DNA of 64,000 bases from Myxococcales bacterium (GTDB lineage: Bacteria; Myxococcota_A; Bradymonadia; REDH01). Location: positions 35,662-99,661 of the forward strand of contig JACKDJ010000016.1 of assembly GCA_020633625.1 (NCBI GenBank). Reading direction: 5' to 3'. Under the pieces are notes generated by a model, which saw only the letters and a program-made list of their open reading frames with translations, was not told the origin of the DNA and ran no database searches. This document shows, piece after piece, positions 26,254 to 34,247 of the stretch (its first letter is position 1; every line of letters begins with the position of its first letter). Both the position numbers and the translations under genes were made by a program.

Positions 26254-27666
26254 ATGCGCTTCGACTCGTTCATCTTCCCGCTCTTCTACGTCGCGGTCAT
26301 CGCGACGTATTGGGCACTGCGCCGATCCATCCGAGCGCAGAACGCGCTCATCCTCCTCGCCAGCTACGTCTTCTACGGCTGGTGGGACGCCCGCTTCCTC
26401 GCGCTCATCGCCCTCTCGACCGCTGTCGACTTCGTCGTCGCCCGCGCGATTGACAACACCGACGACGAGAGACACCGCAAACGCCTCCTCCTGACCTCGC
26501 TCTGGGTCAACCTCGGGCTCCTCGGCGTCTTCAAGTACTACGACTTCTTCGTCGGCTCCGCCGTCGAAGCGCTCGCCGGCCTGGGCGTGCAAGCAAACGC
26601 GCCCCTCCTCCACATCATCCTCCCCGTCGGGATCTCGTTCTACACCTTCCAGACACTCAGCTACACGATCGACGTCTACCGGCGCGACTTCCGCGCCGAG
26701 CGCGACTGGCTCGCCTTCGCCGGCTACGTCGCGTTCTTCCCGCAGCTCGTCGCCGGCCCCATCGAGCGCGCCACACGTCTCGTCCCGCAGTTCTCTCAGC
26801 CGCGCACCATCGACGTCGACCGCTTCCGATCCGGACTGCGTCTCCTGATCTTCGGCCTCGTCAAGAAGGTCGCCGTCGCCGACAACATGGCCCCTCTCGC
26901 CGACTTCGTCTTCGGCCAGAACCCGGCGACCCTCTCCGGCCCCATCGTCTTCGCCGGAACCCTCGCCTTCGCGATGCAGATCTACGCCGACTTCAGCGGC
27001 TACTCCGACATCGCGCGCGGCACCGCTCGGCTCATGGGCTTCGAGCTGTGCGTGAACTTCGACCGACCCTACGTCGCGCTAACCCCCAGCGACTTCTGGC
27101 GCCGCTGGCACGTCTCGCTCTCGCAGTGGCTGCGCGACTACCTCTACGTCCCGCTCGGCGGTAACCGGGGCTCGGTGTCGAAGACCTACCGAAACCTCAT
27201 GGCCACGATGGTCTTCGGCGGTCTCTGGCACGGCGCCGCCTGGAACTTCGTCGCGTGGGGCTTCTTCCACGGCCTCATCCTCTGCATCTATCGCGTCGCG
27301 CGCGCCGATGACCGCGTCAGACGCGCCACCTCTGCAGGGCGACTCGTCGCCGGAGTCGTCTTCTTCGCGCTGACCCTCTACGGCTGGCTCCTCTTCCGCG
27401 CTCGCTCGCTCGACGACGTCGTCGGCCTGACCGCCGCGCTCGGGCGCGGCTGGGGAACCTGGGAGCTCGCCACCCCCGTGCTGGCCGTGTGCGCCTACTT
27501 CTCCCTGCCTGTCGTCGCACACCACTTCCTCGGCCGGCGGCTCGTCGGCGAGAAGTGGGCGCCCGCTTCGCCCTGGCTCCAGCGCGCACTGCTCGCCGGG
27601 GTCGCCCTCTACGGCCTGACGCACGCCCGCGCGAGCGAGACGGCCTTCATCTACTTCCAATTCTGA
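26254..27666 (+). CDS. MBOAT-family O-acyltransferase (AlgI-like)
   Basis: This is a 470-residue membrane protein with about 10-12 hydrophobic helices. It opens FIFPLFYVAVIATYW and LLASYVFYGWWDARF, which are typical of AlgI/DltB-like MBOAT enzymes. Signature segments include PVGISFYTFQTLSYTIDVYR, FFPQLVAGPIERA, FSGYSDIARG and FWRRWHVSLSQWLRDYLYVP. The catalytic-type histidine is in FGGLWHGAAWNF. It should move an acetyl group across the inner membrane for polysaccharide O-acetylation. It overlaps the next gene (TGATG), which encodes the likely periplasmic transfer partner. Confidence 0.92.
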   Translation: MRFDSFIFPLFYVAVIATYWALRRSIRAQNALILLASYVFYGWWDARFLALIALSTAVDFVVARAIDNTDDERHRKRLLLTSLWVNLGLLGVFKYYDFFVGSAVEALAGLGVQANAPLLHIILPVGISFYTFQTLSYTIDVYRRDFRAERDWLAFAGYVAFFPQLVAGPIERATRLVPQFSQPRTIDVDRFRSGLRLLIFGLVKKVAVADNMAPLADFVFGQNPATLSGPIVFAGTLAFAMQIYADFSGYSDIARGTARLMGFELCVNFDRPYVALTPSDFWRRWHVSLSQWLRDYLYVPLGGNRGSVSKTYRNLMATMVFGGLWHGAAWNFVAWGFFHGLILCIYRVARADDRVRRATSAGRLVAGVVFFALTLYGWLLFRARSLDDVVGLTAALGRGWGTWELATPVLAVCAYFSLPVVAHHFLGRRLVGEKWAPASPWLQRALLAGVALYGLTHARASETAFIYFQF

Positions 27667-28664
27667 TGCGCGCCGTCTGGAGAGAGGCGGTCGTCTCGGC
27701 CGCCGTGGTCGCTGCCATCGTCGGTGCCGTCGATCTCGGCTTTCGCGCCATCGTCCCGTCGCTGTCGGCCAACTCGCGCACGCTCGCGGCCGCGCCGGCA
27801 CGCGCCGAGGCGATCCGCGGCTACGCCGACGGTCCGACAGTGCTCGTCCTCGGCAACTCAATCAGCGGCGAAGGGATCGCCGCAGACCGACTGCAGAACG
27901 CCCTCCGCGCGGCCGACGTCGCTGCGCTCGTAGTGCACCAGCCCGCAGACACCACCGTCGCGCGGGACTGGTACTACGAGCTCACCAACCAGTTCTTTGC
28001 GCACGGCGCCGTGCCGGACTTCGTCGTGCTCCCCGTCGGCGACGCGCACCCACTGACGCGCGTGAACGAGCGCACCGAGGACCTCCTCTTCTCGTTCCTG
28101 CGCTGGCACGACCTCCCCCAGCTCTTCAGAATCAGCGAACAGGCCGCGCACGACCGGGCGATCGCCAGCGGTCGCGACCCAACACCCCGCACCGAGTTGT
28201 TCGAAGACCGCGCCGGCGTCGCCCTCGCGAAAGGCCTCACGCTGTACGGTTTTCGCGGCCGCCTCCAGAAGCGGGTCCTCGTGACCGCGGTCCCGCGCTA
28301 CGAGGAGCTGCGCCTCGCCATGCGCGACGCAAACACCTCGACGGCGACCGGCGAAGACGCTGTCTCGGCCGACCCCACCTGGGCGCGGCTCCTCGCCGAA
28401 GCCGCTCGCGCGGCCGGCACGCGGGTGATCGTCGTCGCGATGCCTACCGAGCCGATCGAGGGGCAGCTCCCGGCTGAGGACCGCGCGCTCGCCGACGAGA
28501 ACGGCTGGACCGTCCTCGAGCCGGCTGCCACCGCGACGTGGACGCGCGAAGACCGGCCTGACGGCCTCCATCTCACCCCCGAGGCGCGCGACCGCCTCAC
28601 GGACCTCCTCGCGCCCGCGCTCGTCGACGCGATTCGCGCGGCGTCGCCCCCGCCCACGCCGTGA
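27666..28664 (+). CDS. SGNH-hydrolase-like periplasmic O-acetyl transfer partner
   Basis: This is a 332-residue protein with one N-terminal membrane helix and a soluble remainder. Block I reads VLVLGNSISGEGI (a GDS-like GNS with the nucleophile serine) and a late DGLHLTPEA supplies the Asp-x-x-His of SGNH enzymes. The order is the same as in AlgJ/AlgX- or PatB-like proteins encoded beside MBOAT acetyl transporters, so it probably acetylates the nascent polymer in the periplasm. The start codon overlaps the MBOAT stop (TGATG), and its end overlaps the GT2 start (GTGA). The family call rests on the two motifs plus context. Confidence 0.78.
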   Translation: MRAVWREAVVSAAVVAAIVGAVDLGFRAIVPSLSANSRTLAAAPARAEAIRGYADGPTVLVLGNSISGEGIAADRLQNALRAADVAALVVHQPADTTVARDWYYELTNQFFAHGAVPDFVVLPVGDAHPLTRVNERTEDLLFSFLRWHDLPQLFRISEQAAHDRAIASGRDPTPRTELFEDRAGVALAKGLTLYGFRGRLQKRVLVTAVPRYEELRLAMRDANTSTATGEDAVSADPTWARLLAEAARAAGTRVIVVAMPTEPIEGQLPAEDRALADENGWTVLEPAATATWTREDRPDGLHLTPEARDRLTDLLAPALVDAIRAASPPPTP

Positions 28665-29827
28665 CCGGCTCAGCGCTCGCCGCCGCGGTCGTGACCGCGC
28701 TGGCTCTCGCCGTCGTCCTATACGTCTACCTCGGCTACCCGGTCGCCCTCGCAATCGCGCGTCGCTTTCGCCGCCGCGTTGTCCAGCGCGCGCCATACCG
28801 CGGCTCGGTCTCCGTGCTCGTCGCCGCCTACAATGAGCAGGCGGCGATCGCGTCGAAGCTCGAAAATCTGCTCGCGATGACGACCGACGGTGTGGCGGTC
28901 GACATCGTCGTCGCGTCGGACGGCTCCTCGGACCAAACGAACGCGATCGTCGACTCCTTCGGCGATCGCGGCGTCCGCCTGCTCGCGCTCGGGCGCGGTG
29001 GAAAGACCCGCGCGCTCAACGAGGCGGCCGCCGTCGCAACCGGAGACATCCTCGTGATGACCGACGCGACGACGGAGTTCGCTCCCAGCACACTCGCCTC
29101 GCTCCTCGAGCCCTTTGCAGACCCGGCGGTAGGGTGTGTCGCCGCCGACCTGCACTACGTCGGCGCAGACAGCGGTGTCGCCCGCGGAACGGGGGCGTAC
29201 TGGCGCTACGAGCGCTGGCTCCGGGCGCGCGAGGCCGAGGTCTGCTCCGTCATCGGGTGTTCCGGGGCGCTCTACGCTGTCCGGCGACACCTGCACCGCC
29301 CGATTCACCCGGAGATCGACGACGACTTCACGATGCCCGGCGAGGTCTTCGCGCAGGGCTTCGTCACGGTCTTCGGCGATGGCGCCGTCTCCAAGGAGTC
29401 CGCGAACGACGAAGAGGCCGCCGACTTCCGCATGCGCGTGCGCGTCGTCGTCCGATCCCTCAACGCGCTCGTGAAGCGGCGCGCTGTTCTCAACCCTGCC
29501 CGATTTGGCTGCTTCGCACTCGCGATGTGGTCCCACAAGGTGCTGCGCTACCTCGCCCCCGTCCTGCTGCTCGTGGCCCTCTCCGCCCACTGCGCGACCG
29601 TCGCGCTGGCGGCCGACCCGTGGCGGTGGTTGTATGGTGCAGCGCTCGTCCCCCACGTCGGACTCTACGTCGCCGCGCTCACCGGGTGGCTCGCGCAGCG
29701 CACGGGTGTGCGCATCCCCTTCGTCCACATCCCCTACTACTTCGTCCTCGTGAACGCCGCCGCGCTGGTAGGCATCTTCCGCTTCGTGCGCGGTGACCGC
29801 GCCGTGACCTGGGATACCGCCCGGTGA
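28661..29827 (+). CDS. Membrane-anchored glycosyltransferase family 2
   Basis: This is a 388-residue protein with a GTG start overlapping the previous stop. One N-terminal helix is followed by a GT-A domain: VSVLVAAYNEQ, VVASDGSSDQTN (nucleotide-binding Asp), MTDATTEF (metal-binding DxT/D position) and IGCSGALYAVRRHL, then DDDFTMP. Three C-terminal helices follow, including LVALSAHCATVALAA. The layout is that of a polysaccharide or lipid glycosyltransferase with membrane-associated acceptor. It should extend the lipid-linked repeat unit. The processive QxxRW motif is not evident, so single-sugar addition is more likely. Confidence 0.9.
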   Translation: MTGSALAAAVVTALALAVVLYVYLGYPVALAIARRFRRRVVQRAPYRGSVSVLVAAYNEQAAIASKLENLLAMTTDGVAVDIVVASDGSSDQTNAIVDSFGDRGVRLLALGRGGKTRALNEAAAVATGDILVMTDATTEFAPSTLASLLEPFADPAVGCVAADLHYVGADSGVARGTGAYWRYERWLRAREAEVCSVIGCSGALYAVRRHLHRPIHPEIDDDFTMPGEVFAQGFVTVFGDGAVSKESANDEEAADFRMRVRVVVRSLNALVKRRAVLNPARFGCFALAMWSHKVLRYLAPVLLLVALSAHCATVALAADPWRWLYGAALVPHVGLYVAALTGWLAQRTGVRIPFVHIPYYFVLVNAAALVGIFRFVRGDRAVTWDTAR

Positions 29828-31299
29828 TCGGCGTGCGCTACGTCCTCGCCGTCGACCCCGAGCCGCCCGCCTGGGCGCTCGGTCTGGTCGACGGGATCGC
29901 TGCCGCCGGTGGAGAGCTCGTCGAGCTCCACGGGACCCGACAGCCCGATCTGCTCGCACGCGTCCTCGGCGGGGGCGCTCGCGAAGTCGACTTCATTCTC
30001 GACCTCACCGCCTTCGGCGCCCACGCCGCAATACGAGACGGTGCGCGCTGGGGTGTCTGGCGGCTCGTCGTCGGCGGGATGAACGCCGCCGCGCCACAGG
30101 CAGGCGTCGCCGAGATGGCCTCCGGCGCGCCAGCGACCCAGGTCGCGCTACTCGGCATCGGGGGGACGATTGGCGACCACGAAGTCCTCATCAACGACGC
30201 GTGGATCCGCACCGACAACTACCTCCGGGCCCGCCTGATCGAGCGCGCGACCGAGCTCTCCGTCGACCTCGTCGCGGTCGCGGCCACAGCCCTGCGCTTC
30301 GGCCAGCTCCCCGCCGAGCTCCCGACGCCACCTCTGCAGACCCCCCACCTGCCGCGGGTGCGGATGGCGGAGCACTCGCTCCGCGGCTTCGTCTCAGCGC
30401 AGCTCGCTGCGCTGCAGTCCGATCACTGGGCGGTCGGAGTGGTCGACTACCCGATCCATCGCTTCCTCGACCCGGCCTTTCGACCGCGCGTCGACTGGCT
30501 GCCCAGCCCGACGCGCGACATCTTCGGCGCAGACCCGTTCGGACGGCCGCTGCCGGGCGGTGGGTTGGAGGTCGCGTACGAGCGCTTCGACTACCGCCTC
30601 GGACGCGGCGTCATCGCGGTCGTCGAACGCACGTCGCCGGGGACCTGGTCTGCGCCCCGCGTCGTCCTCGCTGGCGACACGCATCTCTCGTACCCGTTCA
30701 TCGTGACCACGGACCAGGGCACCATCGCCTATCCCGAAAACGCCGGAGCCGGGCAGATCCGCGGATACGCCGTCGGTGCAGCGCGGTGGCGCCCGGTGAC
30801 GGTCTCGCACCCCTTCCCCGGCCTCGACCCGACCGTGTTCGAACACGACGGCCTCTGGTGGTTGTTCGCGACCGACGCGAGGCGCGAGCCCGTCGCCTCG
30901 CTCTACGTCTTCTACTCCCAGACGCCCCTCGGCCCGTGGACAGCCCACGCGCTGAACCCGGTCAAGAACGACGTCCGCTCGACGCGCCCGGGTGGGACGC
31001 CATTCCGCTACCAGGACGCGCTCTACAGACCCGCCCAGGACGGCGCCGCCGGCTACGGCACCGCGCTCACGATCTGCCGCATCGATCGGCTCACCCCGAC
31101 GGAGTTCGACGAGGTCGCCGTCGCCCGGGTACTCCCGACGGCGGGCTTCCCCGATGGCCTCCACACCCTGTCCGCCGCGGGCCCGCACCACACCCTGCTC
31201 GACGGAAAGCGGCGCCTGGTGGTCCCCTCGACCGTCCCCCACCGCCTCAGCGCCCGCGCGTCCCGAATCAAAGAGGCGCTGCGCGGGCGCAGCGACTAG
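29824..31299 (+). CDS. Glycan-transferase-like protein with C-terminal five-bladed propeller (GINT1_N-like)
   Basis: This is a 491-residue soluble protein with a GTG start overlapping the GT2 stop as GTGA. The N-terminal 200 residues look Rossmann-like, resembling the formyltransferase-like part of related hypothetical proteins. From about residue 235 there are repeated beta-propeller segments such as HLSYPFIVTTDQGTIAYPE and DPTVFEHDGLWWLFATD, plus LYVFYSQTPLGPW. This matches the GH43-like propeller annotated in bacterial glucosamine inositolphosphorylceramide transferase (GINT1) N-terminal family proteins. I recognise the pattern but not a specific reaction. Its place at the end of the arm suggests glycan modification. 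Its stop overlaps the convergent regulator stop (CTAG). Confidence 0.7.
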   Translation: MIGVRYVLAVDPEPPAWALGLVDGIAAAGGELVELHGTRQPDLLARVLGGGAREVDFILDLTAFGAHAAIRDGARWGVWRLVVGGMNAAAPQAGVAEMASGAPATQVALLGIGGTIGDHEVLINDAWIRTDNYLRARLIERATELSVDLVAVAATALRFGQLPAELPTPPLQTPHLPRVRMAEHSLRGFVSAQLAALQSDHWAVGVVDYPIHRFLDPAFRPRVDWLPSPTRDIFGADPFGRPLPGGGLEVAYERFDYRLGRGVIAVVERTSPGTWSAPRVVLAGDTHLSYPFIVTTDQGTIAYPENAGAGQIRGYAVGAARWRPVTVSHPFPGLDPTVFEHDGLWWLFATDARREPVASLYVFYSQTPLGPWTAHALNPVKNDVRSTRPGGTPFRYQDALYRPAQDGAAGYGTALTICRIDRLTPTEFDEVAVARVLPTAGFPDGLHTLSAAGPHHTLLDGKRRLVVPSTVPHRLSARASRIKEALRGRSD

Positions 31300-32660
31300 G
31301 CCTTCCGCGGCCGCCCGCGCTGGCCATGCGCGAGGTGCTCGAGACCATGCTTCTCGAGCCGATGGCGCAGCGCGAAACGCGAAATCCGAAGCAGCGCCGC
31401 AGCGCGCGTCTGGTTGCCCGCCGCCCGTTGCAGGGCCTGCTCGAGCAGCGCGCACTCGAGCGCCGCCAGATCCACGCCGTCGGTTGGCAGCTCGAACAGC
31501 ACGGTCGGAGGCGCCGGTGTACGGTCGGACTTCGGGCGCGCGGCACGCGGCGGCTCGAGAGCCTCCGGCGCGTGGTCGACCAGCTCGGGTGGAAGATCGC
31601 CGACCGTGATCTCCGTCTCGTCGCGGTTGAGGATCATCGCGCGCTCCACCACGTTCCGAAGCTCTCGGACGTTCCCCGGCCACGCATAGAGGTGCATCGC
31701 ACGCAACGCGAGGGCGTCGGCACCAACGTATGCCCGCCCCAGGCGCGCGTTGAACTCGCGGACGAAGTGGTCGACGAGCGGCGCGATATCCTCGAGGCGC
31801 TCCCGCAGCGGCGCCACGTGAACCCGCGCGACCGACAGCGCGTCAACGAGGTCGGGATCCAGCATCCGCGGCGACCGAGACTCGAGCGCCGAGGTCCCGA
31901 CGATGATCGCGCAATCGACCGGCTGCTCCTGCCCCCCTCCGTCGCGAGCGAACACGCTGCGGCGGATCGCGCCGAGCAAGCGCCGCTGCCCTGCGACGTC
32001 CAGGTCGGCCACCTCCGAGATGTAGACCGTCCCGCCCGCCGCGAGCTCCAACGCGCCAGCCGCGCCGCCAGCACGACCGAACAGCGCGGCCGCGAGCTGG
32101 CTCGGGCCGGTCGCGGCGCAGTCGACGACCACCAGAGGATCAACCTCCGAGCGTGACGCGGCGTGAAGCGCCCCGGCGAGCTGCTCCTTCCCGGTCCCCC
32201 GCTCCCCGGTCAGCAGCGCCGCACGAAAGCCGTTCGCTGCCAACGCCTCGATCTGGCGAAGCGACCGCTGCGAGACCTCGCTCGCGGCGATGTACCCGAC
32301 CTCGCGCCCCGGGCTGGACGTACGCCGCGCGTCGCGGATAGCCCGCGCGCGCTCGACGCCGCGACGAAGCTGAAACGCGAGCTCCAGCCCCGCCGGTCGC
32401 GTCACGTAGTGCGATGCACCCGAGCGTAGCGCCGTCACCGCAAGCTCCACGTTGCCCCGCGGGACGATCGCGAGCACCGGCGTCGCCGGGTCCTGCGCCC
32501 GCAGGTGCGCCACGGTCCGAGCCAAGTCCGGCGTCTCGGCGTCAACCAGCGCCGCGTCAAAGGTGTCGACGGCAGACCGCGTGAGCTCGATGTCGCTCTC
32601 GACGAGCGCCGCCGTCAGCTCGGCCCACACCTCTTCTCCACCGATATAGAGAGATCTCAA
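31296..32660 (-). CDS. NtrC-like regulator with degenerate receiver and AAA+ domains
   Basis: This 454-residue protein starts at a TTG at 32660, which places the first receiver strand at residue 2; no better start is seen. Receiver-like residues 1-110 keep the central Asp40 (ALVDAETP) but lack the N-terminal acidic pair. The AAA+ domain (about 125-370) has an intact Walker A (GERGTGKE, 152-159). The GAFTGA sigma54-contact loop is reduced to GGAAGA with several residues missing, Walker B reads VYISEV (Asp replaced by Ser215), and the arginine-finger segment RED-LxxR has become LDPDLVDAL. WPGNVREL and a Fis-type helix-turn-helix (NQTRAAALLRISRFALRHRL) are present. It probably binds DNA without activating sigma54. 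Confidence 0.85.
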   Translation of the reverse strand: MRSLYIGGEEVWAELTAALVESDIELTRSAVDTFDAALVDAETPDLARTVAHLRAQDPATPVLAIVPRGNVELAVTALRSGASHYVTRPAGLELAFQLRRGVERARAIRDARRTSSPGREVGYIAASEVSQRSLRQIEALAANGFRAALLTGERGTGKEQLAGALHAASRSEVDPLVVVDCAATGPSQLAAALFGRAGGAAGALELAAGGTVYISEVADLDVAGQRRLLGAIRRSVFARDGGGQEQPVDCAIIVGTSALESRSPRMLDPDLVDALSVARVHVAPLRERLEDIAPLVDHFVREFNARLGRAYVGADALALRAMHLYAWPGNVRELRNVVERAMILNRDETEITVGDLPPELVDHAPEALEPPRAARPKSDRTPAPPTVLFELPTDGVDLAALECALLEQALQRAAGNQTRAAALLRISRFALRHRLEKHGLEHLAHGQRGRPRKA

Positions 32661-32728
32661 GCGTGACTCGGGTTGGGGAACGCCGCACGAGGCTCGGGAC
32701 GCACGTCAGCAATATCACAAAATGCAGC

Positions 32729-32752
32729 GCGCTAGTTCGCGCGATTTTTTGG
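32729..32752 (+). terminator. GC hairpin followed by six T residues in the leader of the ATP-grasp gene
   Basis: A short stem (GCGCG pairing with CGCGC, six-base loop) is followed by TTTTTT at 32747-32752. It lies 46 bases before the ATG of the ATP-grasp gene and between divergent genes. It therefore cannot terminate an upstream plus-strand gene; it may act as an attenuator or be fortuitous. The stem is only five to six pairs. Confidence 0.3.
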
Positions 32753-32798
32753 GCACGCTGGGCTACAGATGCCACCGCCGACACCGACGGAGAGAGAC

Positions 32799-34247
32799 AT
32801 GCGGATCGCACTGCTCCACGCGCTCGAGACCCCCTCCGCAGAGCCACATCCCGACGCGATCGCGGCGACGGTCGTCGAGAAGCTCGCGTCTGCGCTGCGC
32901 CGCGCGGGCCACATCGCCACGCCAATCGACGTCCTCCGCCCGCTCTCCGATCTCGTCGCGCTCCTGCGAGACCAGCGCCCAGACCTGACCCTCGTCTTCG
33001 CCGGCGCCAGTCGAGGCGAGCATCGCGCCGCCCTGTACGTCGCCATCCTCGACGAGCTCGGCCTCGAGCACCTCGGGACGCGAGACGCCACGATCGCCGC
33101 GATTCTAGGCGCCGCCGCGTCAAAGGCCGCCAAGGGCGCCACCCTCTCCGATCTGTCGCGGCCCGCGCTCGAGCGCGCGCTTCGCGCGGTTACCGCCGAA
33201 GCCGCCGAACGCCTCGGGCTCGATCCCGACCGCGCGACTCCCGTCCCGCGCGCGAAGGAGCGCATCGCGCTGGTGTTCAACCTGAAGCGTGAGCGCCCGT
33301 CCGCCGACGCCGACGCCGAGGCCGAGTTCGACTCGCTCGAGACCGTAAATGCGCTCGCCGACGCAATTCGGAGCCACGGATACGACGTCGAGCTCCTCGA
33401 GGCCGGGCCGGAGCTTCCGCAGCGGCTCGATCCGCGCGCCGTCGACGTCGTGTTCAACATCGCCGAGGGGTACCGCGGCCGCGGCCGCGAGGCGCTCGTA
33501 CCGGCGCTGCTCGACCTCTACGGCATCGAGTACACCGGCTCTGACGCCGCGACGCTCGCGGTCACTCTCGACAAGGGCCTCGCAAAGCGGGTCGTCCACG
33601 CGGCGGGCGTCCCCGTCGCGCCGTTCGTCCTGATGCGAACCGGCGAGGAGCGCCTGCCCCCCGAACTCACGTTCCCGCTCATCGTGAAGCCGGTCGCCGA
33701 GGGCTCCTCGAAGGGCGTCCACGGGAGCAGCGTCGTCCACGACCGCGACGCGCTCAAGCGCGAGGTCGCGTCGGTCGTTGGACGCTACCGCCACGATGCA
33801 CTGGTAGAGGCCTTCCTGCCCGGTCGAGAGTTCACGATCGGCGTGCTCGGCAACCGCCGACCGCGCGTCCTGCCGCCGATGGAGGTCGTCTTCACGGACC
33901 CATCGGTCACCGTCGTCTATGGCTTCGAGCAGAAGCAGAGCTCGCTCGGCGTTCGCTTCGAGGTTCCTGCGAACGTCGACGCTGCGCTGGGACGCGAGCT
34001 CGTCCGGGTCGCCCGGCGCTCGTTCGAGGCGCTCGGCTGTCGCGATGTCGCGCGCATCGACGTCCGCCTCTCCGCGACCGGCCGGCCCTGCTTCATCGAG
34101 TGCAACCCGCTGCCGGGGCTGACCCCCGGTTGGTCCGACCTCTGCGTCATCGGAGAGGCCTCCGGGTTGGACTATCGGACGCTCGTCGGCGAGATCCTGC
34201 GACCGGCAGTGCGCCGCCGCCGCGAGGCGACGCGAGGCGGGCGATGA
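32799..34247 (+). CDS. ATP-grasp ligase, D-Ala-D-Ala ligase-like, with a duplicated N-lobe
   Basis: This 482-residue protein starts at the ATG at 32799, with GGAGAG five bases upstream. The true ligase part runs from about residue 155: IALVFNLKRE, VDVVFNIAEGYRGRGRE (substrate-lobe loop), YTGSDAATLAVTLDKGLAKR, FPLIVKPVAEGSSKGV (ATP-grasp loop) and IECNPLPGLTP (metal-binding Glu and Asn). Residues 2-110 repeat a degenerate version of the same N-lobe (LTLVFAGASRGE, LDELGLEHLGTRDATIAAIL). It should join two amino acids or an amino acid and a carboxylate through an acyl-phosphate. Overlap with the aminopeptidase gene (ATGA) suggests they act on the same peptide; the substrates are unknown. Confidence 0.88.
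   Translation: MRIALLHALETPSAEPHPDAIAATVVEKLASALRRAGHIATPIDVLRPLSDLVALLRDQRPDLTLVFAGASRGEHRAALYVAILDELGLEHLGTRDATIAAILGAAASKAAKGATLSDLSRPALERALRAVTAEAAERLGLDPDRATPVPRAKERIALVFNLKRERPSADADAEAEFDSLETVNALADAIRSHGYDVELLEAGPELPQRLDPRAVDVVFNIAEGYRGRGREALVPALLDLYGIEYTGSDAATLAVTLDKGLAKRVVHAAGVPVAPFVLMRTGEERLPPELTFPLIVKPVAEGSSKGVHGSSVVHDRDALKREVASVVGRYRHDALVEAFLPGREFTIGVLGNRRPRVLPPMEVVFTDPSVTVVYGFEQKQSSLGVRFEVPANVDAALGRELVRVARRSFEALGCRDVARIDVRLSATGRPCFIECNPLPGLTPGWSDLCVIGEASGLDYRTLVGEILRPAVRRRREATRGGR

Noticed and set aside
32745..32775. A possible sigma54 promoter (TGGGCACGCTGGGCTACA) upstream of the ATP-grasp gene
   Set aside because: The spacing between the GG and GC elements does not fit the -24/-12 consensus, and the nearby NtrC-like protein has lost its sigma54 contact loop.
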